Positions 9,384 to 16,953 of a DNA stretch of 64,000 nt are shown piece by piece; the first letter of the stretch is position 1, and each line of letters starts with the position of its first letter. The stretch is from Nocardia terpenica (lineage in GTDB: Bacteria; Actinomycetota; Actinomycetes; Mycobacteriales; Mycobacteriaceae), in assembly GCF_013186535.1 (NCBI RefSeq), contig NZ_JABMCZ010000002.1, forward strand, positions 992,001 through 1,056,000, in the 5' to 3' direction. Under the pieces are notes generated by a model, which worked only from the letters and a program-made list of their open reading frames with translations, did no database searches and had not been told where the DNA came from. The position numbers and the translations under genes were made by a program.

Positions 9384-9529
9384 CGTCGCTACAACCACGC
9401 ATTCGCACCCGGTCACGGCGCATAATTGGCACTATCGGATGTTCGCGAGATCGGCTGGCGGCCAATGGTTACGGCGCGCTGAACGCCCGGAACGCGGCAA
9501 TTGAGGATGTTTCGGGTGCGCCGCAGCGA

Positions 9530-10048
9530 TCAGTGATCTCCGGAGAAGATTTCTTTCACCTCTCGCAGCGCGTAGAACACGAGTACGTATCCGGCTACCG
9601 GGTCGGCCCACCACCAGCCGAGCAGGCTGTTGAGTAGCAGGCCGACCAACACGGCGGCGGCGAGCAGGCCGTCTATCAGGGTCACGCGTCCTTCGGTGGT
9701 CAGCACCGGGTTGTCGAGTGCCGCACCGGTACGGGCTTTGCCCACCGCCAGCGCGAACATCACCGCCGCTGTCACCGCGGTCCACCCGATGCCCAGCGGG
9801 GAATGCGCGGGATGAAATGCGGTGGCCAGCACGACGGTCGACTGGGTCAGCAGATATACCGCCAGCGCGGCGAACCCGGCGCCGATCAGCCGCAGCGCGA
9901 GTCGTTGCCGTGCTTCCCCGGTGCCGGAGAGTTCCCAGATCACCACGGTCGAGGCACCGATCTCGATCAACGAGTCCAGCCCGAACCCCGCCAACGCGAC
10001 CGATCTCGCCGAAATCGCAGCGACCGCGAGGATCACGATGCCGAGCAC
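9530..10048 (-). CDS. Cation efflux (CDF-like) transporter, start codon lost
   Basis: A short cation-diffusion-facilitator-like membrane protein with four to five hydrophobic segments. GFGLDSLIEIGAS carries the Asp expected in a transmembrane helix, and a second acidic site lies in VTLIDGLLAA. The frame stays open upstream of 10048 and encodes a family-like N-terminus (LLRRGFALEYATLAWN), but no ATG, GTG or TTG occurs there; the likely start position reads GTC. Either translation starts at the GTG at 10048, losing about 20 residues, or the gene is silent. Confidence 0.7.
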   Translation of the reverse strand: MLGIVILAVAAISARSVALAGFGLDSLIEIGASTVVIWELSGTGEARQRLALRLIGAGFAALAVYLLTQSTVVLATAFHPAHSPLGIGWTAVTAAVMFALAVGKARTGAALDNPVLTTEGRVTLIDGLLAAAVLVGLLLNSLLGWWWADPVAGYVLVFYALREVKEIFSGDH

Positions 10049-10185
10049 GTTCCACGCGAGGGTGGCGTATTCGAGCGCGAAGCCCCGGCGCAGCAGGTCG
10101 GCACGGGTGATGACATCTCTCTAGGTCACCACGGCAGTCTCACACAGCCATTCGGCACTATCGGGCGTTCGGCCGAGCGGTCCGG

Positions 10186-10938
10186 ATGCCGTGTCGGCAA
10201 ACCGCCCTTGCCGAGCGCCCCGCCGGGCCCGCCGTCCACCAGCCGTTACCGACGCCGGTCATGCCGGGGCAGCCACCCACCGGGAACAGTAGCGGGCCGA
10301 ATGCTGGCGCTCTCACGCCACCGCCGGTCGCACCGGGCAACGGCACCCCGATCGTCCCCGCACCCGACGCTCCCGCGCCAGCACGTCCGCAAACCCAGCA
10401 ACCCACGCCACCCATACAGCACCCGCCGCTTCCCGGTCCACCCGCCGACGCACCCGCGCCCGCGCAACCGTCTCCGTCCCTGCCTGTCCCGGCGGGACCC
10501 TCTCCAGTCCCCACTCCGGCGCTTCCGGCCCCGCCGGTCGCGGCGCCGGTGACTCCGGTGAAGGAGCGCAAAACTCCGCCGGGAAAGGCCATGGGCCCCA
10601 ACGGACCCTGGGGCAACTGGGGCATAATCACAGGTCACGTATACTTCAGCAAGAACGACACCGCGAAGATGGCAGCCAGCGCCGCAGCGGCATTAGCGAT
10701 CGCGCCGTTCTGGATCCTGATCCCTCCCCCGGCCGGAGAGGCACTCGGTGGATGGTGGGCCGCCAACAGCCTCAGCATCCCTGGACTCGCTATCGACCAG
10801 TACACCCGTCCCGTCCCCGGAGGAAACGGCCTGATCTCCCGCGTCCTGCGACGTATCCGCGCCAACACTCAATGCGGATCCCCGGGCCCGGTCGCCTCGG
10901 TTGGAACAGCGTTTCGCACGGGCGGACCGGGACCGTGA
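10186..10938 (+). CDS. Proline-rich protein with hydrophobic C-terminal domain
   Basis: A 250-residue protein not assigned to a family. Residues about 15-130 are a Pro/Ala-rich linker. The C-terminal half (from about 135) contains WGNWGIITGHVYFSK, an Ala-rich hydrophobic segment (MAASAAAALAIAPFWILIP), and a basic segment ending in ISRVLRRIRANTQCG. No signal peptide is visible at either plausible start (ATG 10186 or ATG 10261). The stop codon abuts the start of the next gene, so they are probably co-transcribed. A secreted or membrane-active peptide precursor is possible but is speculation. Confidence 0.55.
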   Translation: MPCRQTALAERPAGPAVHQPLPTPVMPGQPPTGNSSGPNAGALTPPPVAPGNGTPIVPAPDAPAPARPQTQQPTPPIQHPPLPGPPADAPAPAQPSPSLPVPAGPSPVPTPALPAPPVAAPVTPVKERKTPPGKAMGPNGPWGNWGIITGHVYFSKNDTAKMAASAAAALAIAPFWILIPPPAGEALGGWWAANSLSIPGLAIDQYTRPVPGGNGLISRVLRRIRANTQCGSPGPVASVGTAFRTGGPGP

Positions 10939-11256
10939 ATGGGCAGCGGAGGAGATCCCGTGTGGCATCGCAGGCCTGGCATCTTCGACGATCCTCCCGT
11001 GGAACTCACCCGCGAGCAGTTGGCGCGTGGCTTGGACCAAGCCCGCCGGGCCGCGCGAGAAGCACAGCAGACGCTGACACTGACACTGACGAAGAAGAAA
11101 CAGTACCGGCGCTATCGAGCCACCGCAGGAGACGCCTACCTCGACTGGCCCCGCTGGAAGCAGGCGTACCTGGACGAGTACAACCGGCGCATCAAGCTCC
11201 CATCCCCGCCAATGGGGCAGATGGGCGGGTTCAGCGGCGGGATGAGCGGACCCTGA
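10939..11256 (+). CDS. Small basic protein next to the proline-rich gene
   Basis: A 105-residue hypothetical. It has a predicted helix rich in Arg/Gln (LTREQLARGLDQARRAAREAQ), a Thr-Leu repeat, then a Lys/Arg/Tyr-rich stretch with WPRWKQAYLDEYNRR, and a Gly-Met tail. Its ATG directly follows the stop of the proline-rich gene, so translation is likely coupled and the two proteins probably work together. A GTG at 10961 is an alternative start. Confidence 0.5.
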   Translation: MGSGGDPVWHRRPGIFDDPPVELTREQLARGLDQARRAAREAQQTLTLTLTKKKQYRRYRATAGDAYLDWPRWKQAYLDEYNRRIKLPSPPMGQMGGFSGGMSGP

Positions 11257-11781
11257 ACCGGGCGTGGCTGCCCGGGACATACCTCCGCCCGGATCGCACC
11301 ACGCCACCGGCGCCGCCTACCACCCGGTCGAAACCGGTCGGGCAGCCGGTGAACTGATATCGCGGACAGCGAGTGTCAGGGTCGGGATGATTGGCAGGCG
11401 CGCCGATGGTGATGACGGCACGGACAGCGTGCCGGTTGCTCGGGGCATGGCGGCGTAAACGTTGGCAACCGAACTTGCCATGAAATTCAGGTGCAGGAAA
11501 GGGCCGGACCTGCTCGAAAGGGTTGTCCGACTGCCGAACTCGGGGGCCCGGTCGGGAAACAGGGTTCATGATCTCGACAATGCGGGCGGAGAGAAGCCGG
11601 CGGACACTGCCGGGGTCGGGTGCGGTGAACACGTGCCTGCTTTTGGTATTCATCTGAAACTGGCGGCGCTCACATTCGTTTCGGTCCGGCAGCCCGTATT
11701 GACCTTGGTTGTGATTCAGGTCACGATATGACTGCTTATGGAAGTGCAGGCTCCTTACGCATTCGAGTCAGGAGGTTTGCC
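11257..11781. other. Gene-free stretch with phage gene fragment
   Basis: About 0.5 kb upstream of the CBS-domain gene. On the minus strand around 11423-11351 it encodes a short peptide (VITIGAPANHPDPDTRCPRY) similar to the 3' part of the phage tail-terminator-like gene at 12.3-12.7 kb. The remainder shows nothing recognisable. Confidence 0.55.
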
Positions 11782-12210
11782 GTGAAAGCTATGAAGGCCC
11801 GCGACATCATGCACCGGGACGCCACCTGCATCCCCGCCGATGAAACCCTGGATCGCGCCGCGCAGGTAATGCGCAACCAGGACGTCGGCGCCCTGCCGAT
11901 CTGTAACAATGACCGCCTCATCGGCATGCTCACCGACCGCGACATCGTGGTGCGCTGCGTGGCCGAGGGACGCGACCCCGCCCGGGTTCGGGTGGGTGAT
12001 CTGGCTCAGGGCACCCCACGATGGGTCGACGGCGATGCCGATGTCCGCGACGTCCTGCAGATCATGGAGTCTCACCAGATCAAACGACTGCCGGTGATCG
12101 ACCAGGCCAGCAAGCGCCTGATCGGCATGATCTGCGAATCCGATCTGGCGAAGAACATCGACGACAAACAGCTGGCGAGGTTCGTGGCATCCATCGCCGT
12201 CCCCCACTGA
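11782..12210 (+). CDS. CBS-domain protein, Hrp1-like
   Basis: A 142-residue protein of two CBS domains (about 8-60 and 70-130), resembling the hypoxic response protein Hrp1 (Rv2626c). MKARDIM opens the first domain. GALPICNNDRLIGMLTDRDIV and RLPVIDQASKRLIGMICESDL are the paired CBS signatures. Such pairs bind adenosine ligands; the role of the Hrp1 type is not established. I chose GTG 11782 because AGGAGG lies 7 bases upstream; an in-frame ATG at 11728 would place that ribosome site inside the gene. No clear DosR box was seen. It is the only intact gene embedded in phage remnants. Confidence 0.85.
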   Translation: MKAMKARDIMHRDATCIPADETLDRAAQVMRNQDVGALPICNNDRLIGMLTDRDIVVRCVAEGRDPARVRVGDLAQGTPRWVDGDADVRDVLQIMESHQIKRLPVIDQASKRLIGMICESDLAKNIDDKQLARFVASIAVPH

Positions 12211-12299
12211 CCTGCACTCAACAGCCCGACGGGCATCCGAAAGACTGGACTCGGTCGCAGCCTCCGGGCAGTGCGGCAGTGCCCGGTCGCCCTGGCGGG

Positions 12300-12696
12300 C
12301 AGTATCCGCGCAGGTCGATCGAGACCGTGCACTGATATCGCGGGTGTCGGGGTCGGGATGATTGTGAGGCGCGCCGACGGTGGTGACGGCGCGAAAGCGG
12401 TGCTCGGCCGGGTCGCGGGCGGCGGCCAGCAGGGTCGCATGGGCCAGTTCGGCGAGCTCGGCGGCGGCGGGTTCGCGGATGTCCCAGCATTCGACGATCA
12501 CCGTGCGTGCCGCGAGCACCAGCCGGTCGTTGCCGCCACCGGCGGCGGTGACCCGGACCAGGCGGGACGGGCGTGGATCGGGAACAGCGGTCGCGATTCT
12601 CGCCGGATCCCCGCGAGCCGCCAGCCGCGCGGTCAGGTAGGCCACGACCACGGTTTCGACCGCCGGGAACTCCACCAGCTCCGGCACGGGTCTCAT
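12300..12696 (-). pseudogene. Phage tail-terminator-like gene, frameshifted
   Basis: Starts with MRPVPELVEFPAVE at 12696, its ATG overlapping the stop of the upstream gene (ATGA), as in phage head-tail operons. The reading frame is sound to about residue 117 (PHNHPDPDT) and then shifts. The expected continuation (RYQCTVSIDLRG) lies in another frame, consistent with loss of one base near 12343. Position after the neck gene suggests a tail terminator or tail-completion protein. A second fragment of the same type lies at about 11.35-11.42 kb. Confidence 0.65.
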
Positions 12697-12956
12697 CGTC
12701 CGCGGGCGGAATTCAGCGCCTTGACCAGGGTGTTGTCGCGGGCGTTGCGGCGGGCGGCGTTCGCCGTCGCGGGGAACACGGTGACCCGCCAGCGGCCCTC
12801 CGGGCGGCGTGCGCCTTGAGCCGATCGCATCGCGAACCCGTCCCCGGCAGCGGCGGCGACGCGACGGCCACGAGATTCCAGCTCCCGCACCACCTTCGGG
12901 CCGCGGCGTAGGTTGTAGAAAGCATTCGTGTTCCAGGACAGTGTCGGTTTCGGCAT
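12693..12956 (-). CDS. Phage neck protein (HK97 gp10-like)
   Basis: An 87-residue basic protein in the phage head-tail operon. Position and small size fit the HK97-gp10-like neck family, though sequence evidence is weak. It begins MPKPTLSWNTNAFYNLRRGP. Its ATG directly follows the stop of the head-closure gene and its stop overlaps the next start. No lesion seen, but the neighbours are broken. Confidence 0.55.
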   Translation of the reverse strand: MPKPTLSWNTNAFYNLRRGPKVVRELESRGRRVAAAAGDGFAMRSAQGARRPEGRWRVTVFPATANAARRNARDNTLVKALNSARGR

Positions 12957-13319
12957 TCAGCCGTCCACCTTTCTGACGGTGATGACATTGCCCGGCGCCC
13001 ACCCGAACGGGCCGTGGTTGGCGTCGGCGGCCACACCGACGACCTCGAAACGCCCCGCCGGCCCGGCGGGCAGATCGACCAGATCCCGTGGCGCGGGCGA
13101 GAAGCCGGCAGGCGCTTAGATCTCGACGTCGATGATCACGCGATCGTGGCCCGCCACGGCTGGCTCGCTCGAGCGGGCCGGTCCCCACGCATACACCGCA
13201 ACCGGGGTGCCGTAGGCATCGAGGGGCGGGGTGTAGACGGGGGCCGGGTTGCCGTGAGTGTCGAGTCCGCCATCGCGGTAGCGGTGATGGCCGACCACGC
13301 CGCGCAGCGGGAAACTCAT
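12957..13319 (-). pseudogene. Phage head-closure protein, nonsense mutation
   Basis: Begins MSFPLRGVVGHHRYRDGG at 13319, overlapping the stop of the connector gene by four bases. The frame continues to 12957, ending in NVITVRKVDG, but an in-frame TAA at 13116-13118 interrupts it after VIIDVEI, where TAC would restore the protein. The full product would be about 120 residues, as expected for a head-closure protein. The pattern indicates recent decay. Confidence 0.65.
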
Positions 13320-13888
13320 CCGATCGGGACGATCCGGTAGACGGCGAGCAGATCTCGCTCTGTCGGGGTGAGGGTGATCCCGCCGATCGAGCCGTCGGAG
13401 TGGGTGGTGAGGGTTTCGCTGAACGGTCCGGCGGTGCGGGCTCGGATCGCGGTGGCGGGGGTATCCTCAGCGCGTTTGGCGATGCCGAGCACGACGGCAG
13501 CGACAACCGGTGGAGGGTCGGGCCAGCCATGCGTGATCCCGACCCCCACACCACCCTCGCCATCGGTCCACGGAGTGTCGCGACGCAGATAGCCTGAGCC
13601 CGACCACCGCACCCGCTCCAGATCGACCGGGTGCCCGTTCTCGGTCACGGTGTGGACATCGAGCAGGTGCAAGGTCGGCAGCATCAGCACCGCGGTCCCG
13701 GGCCTGTTCAGCACCAACGTCTCGGTGACGGTCGGGGCGATATGCCAGCCGCACCAGTCCCGCACCAGCGCGTTCGCGACCGCCACCGCCGGCTCCGGAC
13801 TACCCGCCTCGTAATCGGCCAGCTCCCGCGCACCAGCCAGCGGGGGTAGTGGCGCGGGTGGATCCGCCACGGGCTCAACCGGATTCAC
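13316..13888 (-). CDS. Phage head-tail connector (gp6-like)
   Basis: A 190-residue protein matching head-tail connector proteins in size and position. It has a helical N-terminal part (ARELADYEAGSPEPAVAVANALVRDWCGWHI) and a C-terminal tail with DLLAVYRI. It lies between the 80-residue gene and the head-closure gene, with an ATGA overlap at the 3' end. The frame is intact. Assignment rests on context and general resemblance. Confidence 0.65.
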   Translation of the reverse strand: MNPVEPVADPPAPLPPLAGARELADYEAGSPEPAVAVANALVRDWCGWHIAPTVTETLVLNRPGTAVLMLPTLHLLDVHTVTENGHPVDLERVRWSGSGYLRRDTPWTDGEGGVGVGITHGWPDPPPVVAAVVLGIAKRAEDTPATAIRARTAGPFSETLTTHSDGSIGGITLTPTERDLLAVYRIVPIG

Positions 13889-13890
13889 GC

Positions 13891-14133
13891 TCAGTCCGCC
13901 GCCGTGGTCTCCGGCAACGGCTCGGCCGCCGCCCGCGTCTTCGGGCCCCGCCCACGACGCGGCGGGCCCTCACCGGGTTCCGGTACCACAGCGGCCGGGG
14001 CGGGGTCATGACCGAATCGCGCACGCAGCACGGCGGCGATCCGGTCGGCCTCGCCCGTGCGTCCGGCGGTGTGGGCGCGCTGGTACTGCTCGAGGTAGGC
14101 GCGGCGGTAGTCGGCTTCGATGTCACGGGGCAT
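13891..14133 (-). CDS. Small phage protein upstream of connector
   Basis: An 80-residue protein starting MPRDIEADYRRAYLEQYQRAHTA. Its helical, charged N-terminus and basic Pro-rich C-terminus are like small proteins commonly found between capsid and connector genes in actinophages. Three bases separate it from the connector gene. Function unknown; possibly a head-maturation accessory. Confidence 0.55.
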   Translation of the reverse strand: MPRDIEADYRRAYLEQYQRAHTAGRTGEADRIAAVLRARFGHDPAPAAVVPEPGEGPPRRGRGPKTRAAAEPLPETTAAD

Positions 14134-14174
14134 CAGCAGGGCTCCTCATCCCATGTCCGGCAGGTGAGCCGCCC

Positions 14175-14203
14175 GGTGGCCTTGCGGAATCCGCAAGGCC
14201 ACC
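14175..14203 (-). terminator. Perfect 14-bp hairpin
   Basis: GGTGGCCTTGCGGA and its exact complement around a single A. It is located between two phage genes (14133 and 14220) and immediately downstream of the 14220-14603 gene. There is no T-run. It may act as a processing or termination signal in the late operon. Confidence 0.5.
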
Positions 14204-14219
14204 AGCGGTATTCGACAGA

Positions 14220-14603
14220 TCAGAGGGGCTCGCCGGTATTCGGGTCGACACCCGGCGGGGCCGTACCCGCATCGGTGCCCGGCTGATCAGTACCCGGCTG
14301 CGTCCTGGGCTCGTCGGTACCCGGCTCGGTGCCCGGCTGCTCCGCATCCGGCTTATCAGTGTCCGGCTTGTCGGTGTCGGGCTGGTCCGGCACGATGGCG
14401 TCCAGGTCGTCGATCAGTGCCTTCAGTGCGGCGAAATCCGCTGTGCCGCCACTGTTTTCGAGCTGGTCGATCTTGCCGAGGATCTCGGTCTTGACCTTGG
14501 TCAGCTGGGCGGTGATGGCGTCGATGGTGTCCTGATTACTCACAGGATCCTCTCTTGTGATTTCGATGGTCAGATCACCGGCGGTGATCATCAAATGCCG
14601 CAT
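14220..14603 (-). CDS. Phage head protein with Pro-Asp-Thr repeats
   Basis: Starts MRHLMITAGDLTIEITRED at 14603; an in-frame GTG at 14543, with GAGAGGA before it, is an equally plausible start (107 residues). Residues after that GTG form a helical segment (TIDAITAQLTKVKTEILGKIDQLE) followed by degenerate repeats around PDTDKP / PGTDEP. Repeats of this kind occur in head-decoration or fibre proteins of actinophages, but that is only an analogy. The IS110-type element lies immediately upstream, separating the gene from the capsid gene. Confidence 0.55.
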   Translation of the reverse strand: MRHLMITAGDLTIEITREDPVSNQDTIDAITAQLTKVKTEILGKIDQLENSGGTADFAALKALIDDLDAIVPDQPDTDKPDTDKPDAEQPGTEPGTDEPRTQPGTDQPGTDAGTAPPGVDPNTGEPL

Positions 14604-16035
14604 CGGGCATTGCCTCCCATCCCTGATGCCATGTAAGGGGCGGGGTCTCCCGCTCCTGTGGCGTCTCGGCTGATGCTGGGGTGTCAGATTCCGCACAGTT
14701 TGTGGAGGCCCCTGGTGAACGAGGATGGCGGAAAGCAGTTCGTGGGTATTGATTTGCATCGTCGCCGGTCGGTGATCGTCCGACTGGACGAAGCCGGCAA
14801 CCGGATCGGGGTGGTCAAGATCGCCAACGATCCGGCGGTGCTGACGGAACAGATCCGGCAGGCCGGTCCGGCGCCGGAGGTGGTGGTGGAAGCCTGTTAC
14901 GGCTGGTATTGGGCGGTGGACACGCTCCGAGAGTGCGGTGCCACGGTGCATCTGGCGCATCCGTTGGGAGTCAAGGGATTTCAGCATCGGCGGGTGAAGA
15001 ACGATGTGCGCGATGCCGCGGACCTGGCGGATCTGTTGCGGATGGGCCGGTTGCCCGAGGCGTGGATCGCGCCACCGCCGACCCGAGAGCTTCGGGAGTT
15101 GGTGCGTTACCGGGCCAAACTGGTGAACCTGCGGTCCGGGCTCAAGGCTCAGGTGCACGGCGTGCTGGCCAAGGCTGGAGTGCTCATCCCGGCCTCCGAT
15201 CTGTTCGGGGTCCAGGGACGGGCCGGACTGGCCAAGGTCCGCCTGGACGAGGTCTACGCGCAGCGGGTGAGATCGCTGCTGGACTTGATCGATGTCCTCG
15301 ACACCGAAGTCGACACGTTCACCACCCGGATCGCGGCCCGGCTCGACGGCCACCGTGGTTACCGAACGATCCAGCAGCTGCCCGGGATCGGCCCGGTGCT
15401 GGCGGCGGTGCTGGTGGCCGAGATCGGTGAGGTGGACAGGTTCCGGGGGCCCGCGCAGCTGTGTTCCTGGGCGGGGTTGACCCCACGCCACCGCGAATCC
15501 GACACCACCGTGCACCGCGGAAAGATCACCAAGCAGGGGTCCCGGTTGTTGCGGTGGGCGCTGGTGGAAGCCATTCAGGTCGGCGGCACCACCAAGATCC
15601 GCGCCGACCGCGACCGGATCGCCGACCGGCGCGGGCGCAACATCGCCAAGATCGCGGCGGCCCGCAAGCTGCTCATCCTCGTCTACTACGGCCTGCGCGA
15701 CGGTGAGATCCGGGCGCTGGCCAGGAACGCGGGGTGAGCATCCCGGCCGCGGCATGCACGTGGTCGTCCCTCCTTCCGGCCCCCGTGACGGCGTGGTCGA
15801 ATTTCTGATTGACCCTGTATGCCGCGTGTCGCAGAGCTCCACGCCCCACCCTGTCGCAGGCGAAGGAATGCACGACAGCCGGGACCACCCGGCCTGACGC
15901 GTCAACTCATCGACGACCTGGAGAACGACGACACAACAAACCGAATCACCGACCCCTCTCGCAACTTCCCTGCACCACCCGGGAAGGCGGTTACACGCGT
16001 CCCCACCACAAAACACACTGCGGGCAGCCAGCGGA
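14604..16035 (+). mobile_element. IS110-family insertion sequence (approximate limits)
   Basis: One DEDD transposase with flanking non-coding DNA, placed between the phage genes at 14.6 and 17.0 kb. IS110 elements lack classical terminal repeats, so the limits are set by neighbouring genes and are only approximate. The upstream non-coding part is about 110 bp and the downstream part up to about 300 bp. The longer non-coding end is where IS110-type elements encode a structured bridge RNA; here it would be on the 3' side, as in the IS1111 group. Confidence 0.6.
14715..15737 (+). CDS. IS110-family transposase
   Basis: A DEDD-type recombinase of about 340 residues. The N-terminal RuvC-like domain shows Asp in FVGIDLHRR, Glu in VVVEACYGWYW, and the acidic pair in KNDVRDAADLADLLRMG. 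The C-terminal Tnp2 domain shows LPGIGPVLAAVLVAEIG and CSWAGLTPRHRES, which includes the conserved helix-hairpin-helix and Ser region. I chose GTG 14715 because GTGGAGG precedes it; an in-frame ATG at 14658 would add 19 residues not typical of the family. The gene appears complete. Confidence 0.9.
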   Translation: MNEDGGKQFVGIDLHRRRSVIVRLDEAGNRIGVVKIANDPAVLTEQIRQAGPAPEVVVEACYGWYWAVDTLRECGATVHLAHPLGVKGFQHRRVKNDVRDAADLADLLRMGRLPEAWIAPPPTRELRELVRYRAKLVNLRSGLKAQVHGVLAKAGVLIPASDLFGVQGRAGLAKVRLDEVYAQRVRSLLDLIDVLDTEVDTFTTRIAARLDGHRGYRTIQQLPGIGPVLAAVLVAEIGEVDRFRGPAQLCSWAGLTPRHRESDTTVHRGKITKQGSRLLRWALVEAIQVGGTTKIRADRDRIADRRGRNIAKIAAARKLLILVYYGLRDGEIRALARNAG

Positions 16036-16449
16036 AATAGTCACACGACCGCTTGACCGGCCCCGCCCTTTACAGGAATGTAGGGGGGTTCGAGGGGCCC
16101 GGACCGATGCCGGGCGCACACCGCACCGGCGGGTGCGGGATTTTCATGCCGTGATCCCTGTACGGGTTGGGGTCTGTCGGCGTGCCGACCGTGCAGAACC
16201 ACCGGTCGGTGGATCGAGGCGACGATATCGGCCCGACTGACGAGTCTTCTTCTACGCCAATGACTTCCGACTCTATGGCGACGTGCCTGGACATGTTTTC
16301 GTGAAAACGGACATTTTCTTGGCTTCGCTGGTAGGCGCAGGCGGACACACGCCGGCTCTGTGTCGGGACGATCGAGCAAGACCGCCGAAGCCCGCAGCGT
16401 CACCGAGTCCGCGAACTCGGCCTGGTACACGATGAAGGAGGACGTTTCG
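15738..16449. other. Non-coding stretch between IS110 transposase and cystatin-like gene
   Basis: About 0.7 kb. The first roughly 300 bp are probably the right end of the IS110 element. The rest contains GC-rich hairpin-prone sequence near 16080-16140 and the upstream region of the secreted-protein gene at 16450. No gene is supported. Confidence 0.5.
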
Positions 16450-16845
16450 ATGACACAATTACGGCGAACCACGACGGCACGCAAGCCCGCGGGGCGGCGT
16501 GCTCTCCTCACAGGCGTGGCGCTCGCTGGCCTGCTCCTGGCCGCCCCCGCGGCCGCGCAAGCCCAGCCCGGTGCTTGGCATCCAGCCGACCCCAACGACG
16601 CCCACGTGCAGGCACTCGCGCAGTTCGGCGTGGACAACGGTTCTCAGGCCGCGCATCGCCGGATGGCGTTGGACACCGTCGCGGAGGCATCCACACAGGT
16701 CGTCGCCGGAACAAACTACCGGCTGACAGTGACGGTCACAGCCGAAGACCCCAAGGAAACCGACCTGTGCACCATGCTCATCTGGGAAAAGCAGTGGGAA
16801 AACTTCCGACAACTCGTGGAATTCCACTGCACACCGATCAGCTGA
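16450..16845 (+). CDS. Secreted cystatin-like protein
   Basis: A 131-residue secreted protein. ATG 16450 follows AAGGAGGA. Residues 1-38 form a signal peptide: basic start, hydrophobic core (LLTGVALAGLLLAAPAAA) and cleavage after AQA. The mature part fits the cystatin fold: an N-terminal Gly (PGAWHP), helix-strand layout, the first hairpin QVVAGTNYRL (the QxVxG motif of cysteine-protease inhibitors), a Trp-containing second loop (WEKQWENF), and two Cys (DLCTML, EFHCTP) able to form a disulfide. Cystatins inhibit papain-like proteases. The gene lies on the strand opposite to the surrounding prophage genes, so it is probably a later arrival. Activity is inferred, not shown. Confidence 0.75.
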   Translation: MTQLRRTTTARKPAGRRALLTGVALAGLLLAAPAAAQAQPGAWHPADPNDAHVQALAQFGVDNGSQAAHRRMALDTVAEASTQVVAGTNYRLTVTVTAEDPKETDLCTMLIWEKQWENFRQLVEFHCTPIS

Positions 16846-16953
16846 CCCGAATGCGACGGGAGCTGCGCAGCCGCGGCTGTGATCGTACTGGACACCACGC
16901 TCACCGACCCCCGTGCGCTGCCCACCACACCCACCGGTGGACGGGCAGCGACT

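Noticed and set aside
11755..13563. A 602-codon minus-strand open frame spanning the CBS gene and several phage genes
   Set aside because: It reads antisense through the CBS gene and out of frame through the phage genes. Only the segment from 12696 downstream is protein-like, and that part is annotated separately.
14220..16016. A 598-codon minus-strand open frame across the IS110 element
   Set aside because: Most of it is the antisense shadow of the transposase. Only its last roughly 107-128 codons look like a real phage gene.
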